Below are positions 37,425 to 46,795 of a stretch of DNA of 64,000 nucleotides, piece after piece. The notes beneath the pieces are model-generated. The model saw only the letters and a list, made by a program, of their open reading frames with translations. It had not been told where the DNA came from and did not search any database. The first letter of the stretch is position 1, and each line of letters starts with the position of its first letter. Made by a program: the position numbers and the translations under genes. Source of the stretch: Lysobacter niastensis (GTDB lineage: Bacteria; Pseudomonadota; Gammaproteobacteria; Xanthomonadales; Xanthomonadaceae); assembly GCF_015453285.1 (NCBI RefSeq), contig NZ_JADLZT010000001.1:310001-374000 (forward strand), in the 5' to 3' direction.

Positions 37425-38756
37425 TCAGTTCCCGGGCGTCGGCGGTGCGGGCTGCGGTTTCGCCGAACCCGGCTTGGCAGTCGGTGACGCGGCCTTGGAC
37501 TTTCCCTTGTTCGTCTTCTTGTTGGGCTTCGCAGTCGCCGCAGCGTCGGCTTTCTGCACTGGGGCGGACGGCGGCAATGGCAGCGGCGGCGGTGCGCGCG
37601 TGCCGGTCGCGTAACGCACGTAGTTGCGGTAAAGAAATTGCACCGCCGGCGTGCCGTCCAGATTGTGCGCGGCCGTCCCTCCCTGTCGCGGCTTGAGCAC
37701 GGCGAACCAGCGATTCGCGCCGGCGATGTCGCGGTCGGTCAGCGGCCGGCCCTGCGCGTCGGTGGCAATGATCGACAGCGTCACGGCATGGTTGACGTTG
37801 CCACCGATCCCGTAGAGCCGGCGGTGCTCCGGATCGGTCTTGACCACGAGGTCGCAATGCAATCCCAGCGAGCCACTGGTCATGCCGCGGACGTCGGCGA
37901 TCGACGAGAACGTGCTCGTGCCGCGCGCGGTGCAGATCAGGTCGCCTGCAGCCGGGATGGTTTCGCCGACGTCATAGGCGACGTAGGCATGGGACGGATC
38001 GTTGCCATCGCGCGCGCGTACCGCCGCCAGCACGTAGTCGATATGCGAGCCGCTGCGACGGAACTGCTGGGGCGCCCAGCCCGCCTCGCAGGCCAGCCAG
38101 GAGATGAACGCCGCCGACCACGGCATCGCCCATCCGGCCTCATTCCATCCGTAGTTGACCACGCTCTGCACGCGCAACGCTTCCTCGCTGCCGGTGGCGG
38201 CCCAGTAGCCGGCGATCGTCGCGCGCACCGCGCTGTCGTCTTCCATCATGCCCAGCCGCGGCGCGTGCCGAAGCACGCGATCGCCGATCGAGGCGTTGCT
38301 GCGCGAGGAGATGATGTCGATGACTTCGCCGGGCGATACCAGACGCGGCACGATCGCCGCAGGCTCCACCGACAGATCCAGCACGGGCAGGCCGAAGTAG
38401 GCCCATTCCGCGGCCGCGAGGTCGATCATCCGCGTGCGCGGATCGCCGGTGGCAGCGGGCATCGACGGACACGAACTGATTGCCGTGGTATAGCCGGGTG
38501 CGAGCGCCTGGGTGTAGCCGCTGCCCTCGCGCCGGTACAGCGGCTCGTAAGTATCGGGGCCGGTCCGCACCATCATCGGCGTGCTGCGCGTGTACTGGAC
38601 GCGCAGTGCCGGGTCAGGCGATCCGGCTGGACGCAGAAAGTTGGGAATCGTGCGGCTCGTCCCTGCAACCTGGGCCCGTGCGAGTGGCGGTACGACCGCC
38701 ACCAGTGCCGCCGCCAGCAGTACCACGACCGGGAGGTCCCTGAGGCAGTGTCGCAT
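37425..38756 (-). CDS. Exported DUF2272 protein
   Basis: Periplasmic or secreted protein of 443 residues: signal peptide ending near ARA (residue 28), a DUF2272 core with VVNYGWNEAGWAMPWSAAFISWLACEAGW (aromatic/Cys active-site-like block), DYVLAAVRARDGNDPSHAYVAYDVGE and GDLICTARG, and a C-terminal Lys/Ala/Pro-rich tail (about 395-443). The core resembles CHAP/NlpC-type hydrolases by its GWxxxFISWL and HxxD/GDL spacing, so a cell-wall role is possible but not demonstrated. It is a single gene, 74 bases after the EF-G-like gene end. Confidence 0.78.
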   Translation of the reverse strand: MRHCLRDLPVVVLLAAALVAVVPPLARAQVAGTSRTIPNFLRPAGSPDPALRVQYTRSTPMMVRTGPDTYEPLYRREGSGYTQALAPGYTTAISSCPSMPAATGDPRTRMIDLAAAEWAYFGLPVLDLSVEPAAIVPRLVSPGEVIDIISSRSNASIGDRVLRHAPRLGMMEDDSAVRATIAGYWAATGSEEALRVQSVVNYGWNEAGWAMPWSAAFISWLACEAGWAPQQFRRSGSHIDYVLAAVRARDGNDPSHAYVAYDVGETIPAAGDLICTARGTSTFSSIADVRGMTSGSLGLHCDLVVKTDPEHRRLYGIGGNVNHAVTLSIIATDAQGRPLTDRDIAGANRWFAVLKPRQGGTAAHNLDGTPAVQFLYRNYVRYATGTRAPPPLPLPPSAPVQKADAAATAKPNKKTNKGKSKAASPTAKPGSAKPQPAPPTPGN

Positions 38757-38830
38757 CGCGCATCCTGGCGGCGGGGAGGGATGCCAGCTTCGGTCACGCC
38801 ATGTGAAGCCGGCATCGCGCCAAGGTTGCG

Positions 38831-40870
38831 CTAATCCTCGTCGGCCTTGGGCTTGTACGCCTCCACGAGCTTCTGCTGGACGTTGGCCGGGACCGGCTCG
38901 TAATGGCTGAAGTCCAGCGAGTAGCGCCCGCGTCCGGCCGTGACCGATTTCAGTTCGGCGGCATAGCCTTCCAGTTCCGACAAGGGCACCTGCGCGCGCA
39001 CGATGATCTCGTTGCGCACCGAGTCGGTGCCGCTGATGCGTGCCCGCTTGCTCGCCAGACCGCCGCTGATGTCGCCCATGTGCTGCTCGGGCGCGTTGAC
39101 CTCCAGGTCCACGATGGGCTCCAGCACCTGCGGCCGCGCCTTGCCTATCGCGTCGAGGAAGGCCTTCTTGCCGGCGGCGACGAAGGCGACCTCCTTGCTG
39201 TCGACCGGATGGTGCTTGCCGTCGTAGACGATGACGCGCACGTCCTGGATCGGGTAACCGGCCAATGCGCCGCTGCGCAGGACCTGGCGCACGCCTTTTT
39301 CGACCGCGGGCAGGAACTGGCCCGGGATCGTGCCGCCCTTGACCTCGTCGACGAACTCGAAACCGGTGCCGCGCGGCAACGGCTCGATGCGCAAGAACAC
39401 TTCGCCGAACTGGCCCGCGCCGCCGGTCTGCTTCTTATGGCGGTGGTGGCCCTCGGCCTTGCCGCTGACGGTTTCGCGATAGGCGATGCGCGGCGGGCGC
39501 GATTTGACCTCCACGCCGTAGCGGTCCTTCAGGCGCTCCAGATTGATGCGAAGGTGCAGGTCGGACAGGCCGCGGATGACGGTCTCGTTGGTTTCGATCT
39601 CATGCTCGACGACGAAGCATGGGTCCTCCTCGGCGAGCTTGTGCAGGGCCGTGGTCAGCTTCTGCTCCTGGCCCTTGCTGGCTGCGTCGATCGCGAGGCC
39701 GAACATCGGCTTGGGGAAGTCGAGCGGGGACAGGCGGATCTCATCCTCGTCGTGGCTGTCGTGCAGCACCGCATCGAAATGCAGGTCGTCGACTTTCGCG
39801 ATCGCGGCGATGTCACCGGGAATGGCCTGCTCGATCTCCACGTGGTCCTTGCCGCGCAGCTTGAACAGATGGCCGACCTTGAACGGCTTCTTCCCGTCAT
39901 CGACGAACAACTGCGTGTCGCGCTTCACCGTGCCCTGGTAGACGCGGAAGATGCCGAGCTTGCCGACGAAGGGGTCGTTGATGATCTTGAAGACATCGGC
40001 GACGACATGCGCCTTCGGATCGGGAGAAGCGTGGATGCGCTGGCGCTCCGCGCCTTTCTCGAACGGGGGCTCGTTCGCCTCGGCGGGATTGGGGAACCAC
40101 TGCTCGGCGACCTCCAGCAGTTCCTTCACGCCAGTGCCCGTGCGGGCGGAACAGAACAGCACCGGCACCAGGTGTCCTTCGCGCAGGCACTGCTCAAACG
40201 CGTCGTGCAGTTCCTCGCCAGTCAGGCCTTCCTCGCCGAGGTCGAGGTAGTGCTCCATGACCGACTCGTTGATCTCGACGATCTGGTCGATGATCTTCTG
40301 GTGCCAGTCGGAGACCGGGCCGAGGTCGCTGTCGCCGGCCGTGTTTCCGAGGCAACCGATCACGCGCTTGCCGCCGTCGGCGGGCAGGTTGAGCGGCAGA
40401 CATTCGGTTCCGAACGCTTCGCGCAGGTCGTCGAGCACGCGTGCGGCCGCTGCGCCCTCGTGGTCGATCTTGTTGATCACCAGCACGCGGCAGAGGTTTC
40501 GGCCCTTGGCGTACTCCATCATCCGGCGCGTGCCGTATTCGACGCCGCTGCCGGCATCGACCACGATCGCCACCGTTTCCACCGAGCCGAGCGCAGACAG
40601 CGCCGGACCGCGGAAATCCGGGTAGCCGGGCGTGTCGATCAGATTCACATGAATGCCTGCGTGGTCGATGCTCGCGATCGCCGCGTCGATGGAGTGGCCT
40701 CGCTGCTTCTCGATCGGATCGAAGTCGGAGACCGTGCTGCCGCGTTCGATGCTGCCTGCCGTCTGGAGTGCGCCGCCGGCTTGCAGCAGGGCTTCGAACA
40801 GCGTGGTTTTGCCGGCGCCGGGGTGGCCTGCCAAGGCCACGTTGCGGATGGATGCTGTGCTGTACGACAT
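38831..40870 (-). CDS. Elongation factor G paralogue (EF-G-like, FusA2 type)
   Basis: Translational GTPase paralogue of 679 residues with all five EF-G domains. G1 is AGHPGAGKTTLFEAL (Lys21), G3 is NLIDTPGYPDF and G4 is INKIDHEGAAA. The catalytic His of EF-G and EF-Tu (DTPGH) is Tyr83 here, a change typical of the EF-G-like subgroup. Domain IV/V carries QTGGAGQFGEVFLRIEPLPRGTGFEF and VNAPEQHMGDISGGLASKR. It may act in ribosome recycling or stress, or have lost normal GTP hydrolysis; not the housekeeping FusA, which sits elsewhere with rpsL/tuf. The ATG at 40870 gives MSYSTASIRNVALAGHPG; further-upstream in-frame sequence is not EF-G. Confidence 0.93.
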   Translation of the reverse strand: MSYSTASIRNVALAGHPGAGKTTLFEALLQAGGALQTAGSIERGSTVSDFDPIEKQRGHSIDAAIASIDHAGIHVNLIDTPGYPDFRGPALSALGSVETVAIVVDAGSGVEYGTRRMMEYAKGRNLCRVLVINKIDHEGAAAARVLDDLREAFGTECLPLNLPADGGKRVIGCLGNTAGDSDLGPVSDWHQKIIDQIVEINESVMEHYLDLGEEGLTGEELHDAFEQCLREGHLVPVLFCSARTGTGVKELLEVAEQWFPNPAEANEPPFEKGAERQRIHASPDPKAHVVADVFKIINDPFVGKLGIFRVYQGTVKRDTQLFVDDGKKPFKVGHLFKLRGKDHVEIEQAIPGDIAAIAKVDDLHFDAVLHDSHDEDEIRLSPLDFPKPMFGLAIDAASKGQEQKLTTALHKLAEEDPCFVVEHEIETNETVIRGLSDLHLRINLERLKDRYGVEVKSRPPRIAYRETVSGKAEGHHRHKKQTGGAGQFGEVFLRIEPLPRGTGFEFVDEVKGGTIPGQFLPAVEKGVRQVLRSGALAGYPIQDVRVIVYDGKHHPVDSKEVAFVAAGKKAFLDAIGKARPQVLEPIVDLEVNAPEQHMGDISGGLASKRARISGTDSVRNEIIVRAQVPLSELEGYAAELKSVTAGRGRYSLDFSHYEPVPANVQQKLVEAYKPKADED

Positions 40871-41118
40871 GAGGCCGTCTCTCCCTGGACTGGGTCGAAA
40901 GAGGCCGTCATGGCTGTCCGCGTCGGAAGCCCTGCCGTCCGAGCAGGCGCTCGGCGGGCGGTCATGGCGGGGCCGGCATCGCGCCGGGATCGCAAGCCTC
41001 CCGCAAGGCTCGGGGCGGGTCAAGCGGTCGCGAGGCATTGGCCGGTCCGGCGACGGGTTGCCACCCCTCTCACGACCCAACCGGTAGGCTGTTGCGTCCC
41101 CCTCGATGGAGCCGTGAC

Positions 41119-41556
41119 ATGGGTTTCAAGCGTTACGCGGAAGCGATCTGGCAGGGTGACCTGCAGGCCGGCAAGGGTTCGATGAGCACGCCCCAAAGCG
41201 GCCTCTTCGCCGGGCAGAACTACTCCTTCAAGACCCGCTTCGGGGACGAGAAGGGCACCAATCCCGAGGAATTGCTGGCCGCCGCCCATGCCGGCTGCTT
41301 CAGCATGGCCTTGTCGGCGGTGCTGGGAAAATCCGGCTTCACGCCGGACCGCATCGAGACCCGCGCCGAGGCCACGATGGAGCCGGGTATGGACCCGGGC
41401 CCCACCATCACGGGCGTGCACCTGATCGTCAGCGCCAGGGTGCCGGGACTCACCCCCGAACAGTTCCAGCAGATTGCCGAGGCAGCCAAGGCAGGCTGCG
41501 TGATCTCGCGCGCCCTCTCCGTGCCGGTGTCGCTGACGGCGACCCTGCAGGGTTGA
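41119..41556 (+). CDS. osmC: OsmC family peroxiredoxin
   Basis: Cytoplasmic thiol peroxidase of 145 residues that reduces organic hydroperoxides. The two redox cysteines are visible: HAGCFSMAL (Cys60, peroxidatic) and KAGCVISRAL (Cys127, resolving). The N-terminal MGFKRYAEAIWQGDLQAGKGS and LFAGQNYSFKTRFGDEKGTNPEELLAAAHAGC match OsmC/OhrA length and order. The start is ATG 41119; a longer in-frame reading begins in a non-homologous leader. The 248-base gap before it, divergent from the EF-G-like gene, shows no convincing promoter; none is claimed. Confidence 0.93.
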   Translation: MGFKRYAEAIWQGDLQAGKGSMSTPQSGLFAGQNYSFKTRFGDEKGTNPEELLAAAHAGCFSMALSAVLGKSGFTPDRIETRAEATMEPGMDPGPTITGVHLIVSARVPGLTPEQFQQIAEAAKAGCVISRALSVPVSLTATLQG

Positions 41557-41596
41557 GCGGGGTGTCTGGGCCGCGCGGCCGGCAGGCGGCGCGGCC

Positions 41597-42277
41597 ATGA
41601 CCGTCAGGCAGGCGTTGATGTTGCACGGGGCCGGTGGCGGCGCGTGGGAGTGGAGCGTGTGGCGGGCGGTGTTCGCGGCGCACGGCATCGAGGCCGTGGC
41701 CGAGGACCTGCGTCCGGCCGCATCCGGCCTCGCCGCCACCGGATTCGACGATTACGCGGCGCAGGTCGCGGCGGCGCTGGCTTCTCTCCCGCGTCCGCGA
41801 GCGCTGGTCGGTGCCAGCCTGGGCGGACTGCTCGCGATGGCGTGCTCCACGCAGGCCGATGCGCTGGTCCTGGTGAATCCGATGCCACCGGCACCGTGGG
41901 CCGGCCGGATGCCGGCGAAGGATCGGGGCGACATCGTGCACTGGGCGCGTGACGCGCGGCTGGCGACGACGCGCAGGGCGCTGCCCGATTCCGACGACGC
42001 CACCGCGCTGCATGCGCTGCGGCGCTGGCGCGACGAGTCCGGGGCGGTACTGCGCGCGGCGCAGCAGGGCATCGAAGTCGCCGTGCCGGCTTGCCCGGTG
42101 CTGTGCATCGCGTCCGGCAGCGACGAGGACGTGCCCGCCGCTCTGACCGAAGCGTTGGCGGACGCGTGGAATGCCACCTTGTTGCGACTGCCGCAGGCCA
42201 GTCACGTCGGCCCGTTGCTCGGCCGCGATGCCGCCTCGGTGGCGACGCAGGCGGCGGTCTGGCTGTCGGCGAGGTAA
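41597..42277 (+). CDS. Alpha/beta-hydrolase
   Basis: Small cytoplasmic hydrolase of 226 residues. The nucleophile elbow is GASLGG (Ser74), the oxyanion region LMLHGAGGGAWEWSVWRAVFAAHG, and the likely catalytic His is in QASHVGPLLG. The family is broad (esterase, lactonase, thioesterase) and substrate cannot be read. It lies 40 bases after osmC on the same strand and may be cotranscribed with it. Confidence 0.8.
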   Translation: MTVRQALMLHGAGGGAWEWSVWRAVFAAHGIEAVAEDLRPAASGLAATGFDDYAAQVAAALASLPRPRALVGASLGGLLAMACSTQADALVLVNPMPPAPWAGRMPAKDRGDIVHWARDARLATTRRALPDSDDATALHALRRWRDESGAVLRAAQQGIEVAVPACPVLCIASGSDEDVPAALTEALADAWNATLLRLPQASHVGPLLGRDAASVATQAAVWLSAR

Positions 42278-42378
42278 ACCCGCTTCCGGCTTCACGCCGC
42301 AAGCCCGCTGGATTCAGCAGGGGTTGCTGGCTGCGATTCGACGATCCGCTCGCGCCATTCCGGCGTGGGAGTCCACGA

Positions 42379-43053
42379 ATGAATCGCCCGCTCGTCAGTC
42401 CTCTGCAGGCCCTGGCCGTCCTGGTGCTGTCCGGTGCCTCGGTGGTGGGTTCGGCCCAGACGTATTCCAGTCCGGGCTCCTATGGCCAGCCGGTTTATGG
42501 CCAGAGCAGCCAGGTCGACTACGCCCGCGTGATCCGCGTCGATCCGGTCTTCGACCGCTACTCGACGTCGACCTCGCAGCGCTGTTACGAGCGTCCGACC
42601 TACGTCAACGGAAGCAATGGTTACGGCGGCTACGAAGATGGCAGTTACCGCGGCGATGACGGCTACTACGACCAGTACGGCAACTACCGGCGCAATACCG
42701 CAGGCACGGAAACCGGTCGCACGGTGGCGACGGTGATCGGCGGCATCGTCGGCGCCGCCGTCGGAAGCCAGGTCGGCGGTGGCAGCGCCCGTTACGCGAC
42801 CTCCGCGATCGGCTCGATGGTGGGCGGCATGGCGGGGCGCCAGATCTACGAGCAGAGCAAGCGCGACAACGACCGCGTCGGCGCGGTGCGCGTGTGCGAT
42901 CCGGTGCCGGTCGGAAATGGCTATCCAACAGGCGACCGCAACAGCAGTGCCTACGACGTCACCTACGAGTACGCCGGGCGCACCTACACCACGCGCACGA
43001 ATTACCACCCCGGCGACCGCATGCGCGTGCGGGTCGACGTGCGGCCGGAATAA
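42379..43053 (+). CDS. Exported glycine-zipper 2TM protein
   Basis: Exported, low-complexity protein of 224 residues: signal peptide ending near VVGSAQ, a Tyr/Gly/Ser-rich segment (TYSSPGSYGQPVYGQSS, NGYGGYEDGSYRGDDGYYD), then a glycine zipper, TVATVIGGIVGAAVGSQVGGG and YATSAIGSMVGGMAGRQI, with G-x3-G-x3-G spacing. The C-terminal part has VTYEYAGRTYTTRTNYHPGDRMRVRVDV. Proteins of this family lie in or near the outer membrane and some have a stress or envelope role; function here is unknown. A weak GGAG precedes the ATG. Confidence 0.82.
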   Translation: MNRPLVSPLQALAVLVLSGASVVGSAQTYSSPGSYGQPVYGQSSQVDYARVIRVDPVFDRYSTSTSQRCYERPTYVNGSNGYGGYEDGSYRGDDGYYDQYGNYRRNTAGTETGRTVATVIGGIVGAAVGSQVGGGSARYATSAIGSMVGGMAGRQIYEQSKRDNDRVGAVRVCDPVPVGNGYPTGDRNSSAYDVTYEYAGRTYTTRTNYHPGDRMRVRVDVRPE

Positions 43054-43079
43054 GAGAGTGAGAGAGGGTGAGGGAGCGA

Positions 43080-43104
43080 GGGGCCAGGGAAGGCCCCTTT
43101 CTTT
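43080..43104 (+). terminator. Intrinsic terminator of the glycine-zipper gene
   Basis: GGGGCC (43080-43085), AGGGAA loop, GGCCCC (43092-43097), then TTTCTTTT (43098-43105). It lies between the glycine-zipper gene and the convergent phzF gene. Confidence 0.75.
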
Positions 43105-43131
43105 TCCGGTGTCCTGACGGGGCCGGAAGGC

Positions 43132-44013
43132 TCAGGGCCAGTCGATGGTTCCGCGCACCACGTTGCAGACCTGGCCGCCGGACCACACGTCGCCATCGGC
43201 ATCGACACGCAGGTGCAGACGCGCGTCGAAACCCACTTCGCGGCCCTGGCTGACGGTGTAGCGACCGCCGCTGCCGGGCAGGGCGCGGTTGTGGCTGAGC
43301 CAGGCGGCCAGCGTCGCGTTGGCCGCGCCCGAGGCGGCGTCCTCGAAGCGCGCCGGCGCGCCGACGAAGGCGCGGACGACCAGGCCGTAATCGCGTCCCG
43401 CATCGGCCCGGGCGAACGCGCACAGGCCCATGCTCTCGGTGCCTTCGGCCAACGCGGCGACGGCGTCCCAATCCGGCGTGGCGCCGCGCAGAGCCGACTC
43501 GCTGGCCAGTTCCACAATCCACCAGCGGCGCCCGCCGTCCATCAGGGCCGGCGGCAACGTGCCGGGAGTCAGTCCGCGCATGGCCGCCGCCAGGCGCGGG
43601 GCTGGATGTTCGGCGATCTCGACCACGCGTGCGTGCGGCGTGCGCACCGAGATCCGGCGCTGCGCGCCTTCGCCTTCCACCGCCAGCGGCAGCAGTCCGG
43701 CCACGCCCTCCTGCAGCAATTGACCGCCGTTCAGTTGCGCCAGGCCTGCCTCCAGCACGACATGGGCGGTGCCGACGCTGGGATGCCCGGCGAAGGGCAC
43801 CTCGCGGCGCGGGCTGAACATGCGGATGCGGTAGCTGGCGCCGGCTTGGGACGGAGGAAACACGAACGTGGTTTCCGGCAGCCGCGTCCAGCGGGCGATC
43901 GCCTGCATGGCGGCGTCGTTCAGCCCATCTGCGTCGAGAACCACGGCGAGGGGATTGCCGGCGCCGGGACGGTCGGCGAAGACGTCCAGTTGCAGGTAGC
44001 GGCGGAGGGTCAT
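43132..44013 (-). CDS. PhzF family isomerase/epimerase
   Basis: Cytoplasmic isomerase of 293 residues with the DAP-epimerase fold. The catalytic Glu47 is in RLPETTFVFPP, with PFAGHPSVGTAHVV and FVGAPARFEDAASGAANATLAAWL as the family motifs. PhzF itself isomerises a dihydroxycyclohexadiene carboxylate in phenazine biosynthesis, but most bacterial homologues have no phenazine cluster and an unknown substrate; no other phenazine gene is here. The ATG at 44013 aligns with family starts (MTLRRYLQLDVFAD); the in-frame ATG at 44121 would add 36 residues of no known function. Confidence 0.88.
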   Translation of the reverse strand: MTLRRYLQLDVFADRPGAGNPLAVVLDADGLNDAAMQAIARWTRLPETTFVFPPSQAGASYRIRMFSPRREVPFAGHPSVGTAHVVLEAGLAQLNGGQLLQEGVAGLLPLAVEGEGAQRRISVRTPHARVVEIAEHPAPRLAAAMRGLTPGTLPPALMDGGRRWWIVELASESALRGATPDWDAVAALAEGTESMGLCAFARADAGRDYGLVVRAFVGAPARFEDAASGAANATLAAWLSHNRALPGSGGRYTVSQGREVGFDARLHLRVDADGDVWSGGQVCNVVRGTIDWP

Positions 44014-44131
44014 CGGGTGGGGAACCGAGCGGACATGGGTGGGGGGTTCGACTGGGATTATTCGACTAGAATCGCGGTCTTTATGCTGCACCGCGCCGCC
44101 GTCTGCCGGCGGGTGCGTCATTCTAGGTGCT

Positions 44132-44152
44132 GTCCGGGCCGCGTGCCCGGAC
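44132..44152 (+). other. 8-bp hairpin in the lysAC leader
   Basis: GTCCGGGC (44132-44139) and GCCCGGAC (44145-44152) pair around a CGCGT loop, 61 bases before the lysAC start. A TAGAAT (44067-44072) may be the -10. No T tract follows and no lysine riboswitch match was found; a regulatory role is possible only. Confidence 0.3.
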
Positions 44153-44212
44153 GGTTGCAGACGTAATCAACCCAATCATCGACCAGATCGAAATATCACG
44201 AGGGCAGTTGCG

Positions 44213-46795
44213 GTGGCGGAAGTGAATCGCTGGGTAGTACTCAAGTTCGGCGGCACATCGGTGTCTCGCCGGAATCGTTGGGACACCATCGGACGCCTCG
44301 CCTCCAAACGCATGGCCGAAGACGGTGCGCGCGTGCTGGTCGTGGTGTCGGCGCTGTCGGGCGTGACCAACGAGCTGCAGGCGATCGCCAATGGTGATGC
44401 GATCGATGCGCGCATCGCCGCCCTGGTCGAGCGCCACCGCGCGTTCTGCGCCGAGCTCGATCTCGATCCCGATTCCGTGCTCGGCGAACGCCTGGCCGCG
44501 TTGCAAGCACTCGCCGGTGATGCGCGCGCGCCGGAGCGCACGCTCGACTGGCAGGCGGAAGTGCTGGCGCAGGGCGAGCTGCTGTCGTCCACGCTGGGCG
44601 CCGCCTACCTGCGCCGGCAGGGGCACGATTTCGGCTGGTGCGATGCGCGCCAGTGGCTCGACGCCGTGTCGTTGCCCAATGCCAGTGCCTGGGCTCAGCG
44701 CCTGTCGGTGAACTGCCGTCTCGATGGCGATCGCGGCTTCGCCGAACGCTTCGCGGTGCAGCAGGCGCCGATGCTGCTCACCCAGGGCTTCATTGCGCGG
44801 CATGGAGACGGCGGTACGGCCATTCTCGGACGCGGTGGTTCCGATACGTCGGCGGCGTACTTCGGCGCGTTGCTGAAGGCGCAGCGCGTGGAGATCTGGA
44901 CCGACGTGCCGGGCATGTTCAGCGCCAACCCGCGCGAAGTGCCCGATGCACGCCTGCTGACGCGCCTGCATTACGCCGAAGCGCAGGAAATCGCCACGAC
45001 CGGCGCCAAGGTGCTGCACCCGCGCTCGATCGCACCGTGCCGCGACGCCGGTGTGGCCATGGCCATTCTCGACACCGAGCGTCCCGAACTGCCCGGCACG
45101 CGCATCGACGCGAGCGCCGCGACCGTCCCGGGCGTCAAGGCGATCAGCCGGCGCAACGGCATCGTGCTGGTGTCGATGGAAAGCATCGGCATGTGGCAGC
45201 AGGTCGGCTTCCTGGCCGACGTGTTCGAGCGCTTCAAGCGCCACGGCCTGTCGATCGACCTGATTGGTTCCTCGGAAACGAACGTCACCGTCTCGCTCGA
45301 CCCGAGCGAGAACCTGGTCAACTCCAACGTGCTGGAAGCGCTCAGCGCGGACCTGGCCGAAGTGTGCCGGGTCAAGGTGATCGCGCCGTGCGCGGCGATC
45401 ACGCTGGTCGGCCGCGGCATGCGTTCGCTGCTGCATCGCCTGTCGGACATCTGGGCGACGTTCGGGCGCGAGCGCGTGCACCTGATCTCGCAGTCGTCCA
45501 ACGACCTCAACCTGACCTTCGTCATCGATGAAGCCGATGCCGATGGCCTGCTGCCGCACCTGCACGCCGAGCTGATCCGCAGCCGTGCGATGCCGGTTCG
45601 CGACGACACCGTGTTCGGCCCGAGCTGGCGCGAGATCGCGCATGGCAAGCCGCAGCGTGCACCGGCGTGGTGGCGCGGCCGCCCCGAGCAGTTGCTTGCG
45701 CTCGCGCAGCAGGGCACGCCGCGTTACGTCTACGATCTGGATACCGTCCGCGAGCGCGCCCGCTCGCTGAGCGCGGCGAACGCGGTCGACCGCTGCTTCT
45801 ACGCGATCAAGGCCAATCCCCACCCGGCCATCCTGCGCACGATAGTCGAGGAGGGCTTCGGCCTGGAGTGCGTGTCGCTGGGCGAAATCGAGCACGTCTT
45901 CGCCACGCTGCCGCAGATCGATCCGGGCCGCGTGCTGTTCACGCCGAGCTTCGCGCCTCGCCGCGAGTACGAGGAAGCTTTCGCGCGCGGCGTGACCGTC
46001 ACGCTCGACAACATCGAAGCGTTGCAGCGTTGGCCGGAAGTATTCCGCGGCCGCACGATCTGGCTGCGCATCGACCTCGGCCACGGCGAAGGCCACCACG
46101 AAAAAGTCCGCACCGGTGGGGTGGCGGCAAAGTTCGGTCTGCCGATGACGCGCTTCGATGCCTTTGTCGAGCACGCACGCAAGCTCGGCATGCGCATCAG
46201 CGGCCTGCATGCACATCTGGGCAGCGGCATCGAGGATCCGCAACACTGGCGTGGCGTGTACGCGCACCTGGCCGGCCTGGCCGACAACGTCGGCACGATC
46301 GAGAGCATCGACATCGGCGGTGGCCTGCCGATCCCGTACACGCCGGAATCGCCGGAGTTCGACCTGGGGCTATGGCGCGCCGGGCTCGAGGAGATCAAGG
46401 CGGCCTATCCGCGCTACGGGCTGGTGATCGAGCCGGGCCGTTACCTGGTGGCCGAGAGCGGCGCGCTGCTGCTCACCGTCACGCAGACGGTGGAGAAGGA
46501 CGGCGTGCTGCGCATCGGCTGCGACGGCGGCATGAACGCGCTGATGCGCCCGGCGATGTACGAGGCCTACCACGGCATCTTCAACCTGAGCCGGCTCGAC
46601 GATGCGGTCACCGCGACGTTCGACGTGGTCGGCCCGATCTGCGAGAGCAGCGACGTGATCGGTCGTGGCCGCACGCTGCCGCTGGCGACCGCCGAGGGCG
46701 ACGTGATGCTGGTTGCCGATGCCGGCGCCTACGGCATGGCGATGGCCAACACCTACAACCTGCGGGCCCTGCCGGCAGAGGAAATCATTGAATGA
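44213..46795 (+). CDS. lysAC: Bifunctional aspartokinase / diaminopimelate decarboxylase
   Basis: One 860-residue enzyme performs the first and last steps of lysine biosynthesis. The kinase half (about 8-460) has VVLKFGGTSV at the N-terminus, ILGRGGSDTSAAYFGALLKA, WTDVPGMFSANPREVPDARLL, and ACT repeats with SETNVTVSLDPSENL. The decarboxylase half (about 480-850) has the PLP-lysine CFYAIKANPHPA (Lys533), GLHAHLGSGIED and CESSDVIGRGRTLP. The fusion is known in Xanthomonas. The start is GTG 44213, with GAGGG eight bases upstream; a second GTG at 44222 is also possible. Its stop overlaps murL (ATGA). Feedback by lysine is expected for the ACT-bearing half. Confidence 0.94.
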   Translation: MAEVNRWVVLKFGGTSVSRRNRWDTIGRLASKRMAEDGARVLVVVSALSGVTNELQAIANGDAIDARIAALVERHRAFCAELDLDPDSVLGERLAALQALAGDARAPERTLDWQAEVLAQGELLSSTLGAAYLRRQGHDFGWCDARQWLDAVSLPNASAWAQRLSVNCRLDGDRGFAERFAVQQAPMLLTQGFIARHGDGGTAILGRGGSDTSAAYFGALLKAQRVEIWTDVPGMFSANPREVPDARLLTRLHYAEAQEIATTGAKVLHPRSIAPCRDAGVAMAILDTERPELPGTRIDASAATVPGVKAISRRNGIVLVSMESIGMWQQVGFLADVFERFKRHGLSIDLIGSSETNVTVSLDPSENLVNSNVLEALSADLAEVCRVKVIAPCAAITLVGRGMRSLLHRLSDIWATFGRERVHLISQSSNDLNLTFVIDEADADGLLPHLHAELIRSRAMPVRDDTVFGPSWREIAHGKPQRAPAWWRGRPEQLLALAQQGTPRYVYDLDTVRERARSLSAANAVDRCFYAIKANPHPAILRTIVEEGFGLECVSLGEIEHVFATLPQIDPGRVLFTPSFAPRREYEEAFARGVTVTLDNIEALQRWPEVFRGRTIWLRIDLGHGEGHHEKVRTGGVAAKFGLPMTRFDAFVEHARKLGMRISGLHAHLGSGIEDPQHWRGVYAHLAGLADNVGTIESIDIGGGLPIPYTPESPEFDLGLWRAGLEEIKAAYPRYGLVIEPGRYLVAESGALLLTVTQTVEKDGVLRIGCDGGMNALMRPAMYEAYHGIFNLSRLDDAVTATFDVVGPICESSDVIGRGRTLPLATAEGDVMLVADAGAYGMAMANTYNLRALPAEEIIE

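Noticed and set aside
43132-44013. Phenazine biosynthesis
   Set aside because: Only a PhzF-family gene is present, and this family is common without phenazine clusters.
44083-44166. 27-codon ATG frame in the lysAC leader
   Set aside because: Would be a leader peptide, but it is Arg/Cys-rich with no Lys or Ile run and no Shine-Dalgarno, so attenuation through it is not supported.
44123-46267. 714-residue minus-strand reading frame
   Set aside because: Antisense to lysAC with its clear enzyme motifs; composition is that of a shadow.
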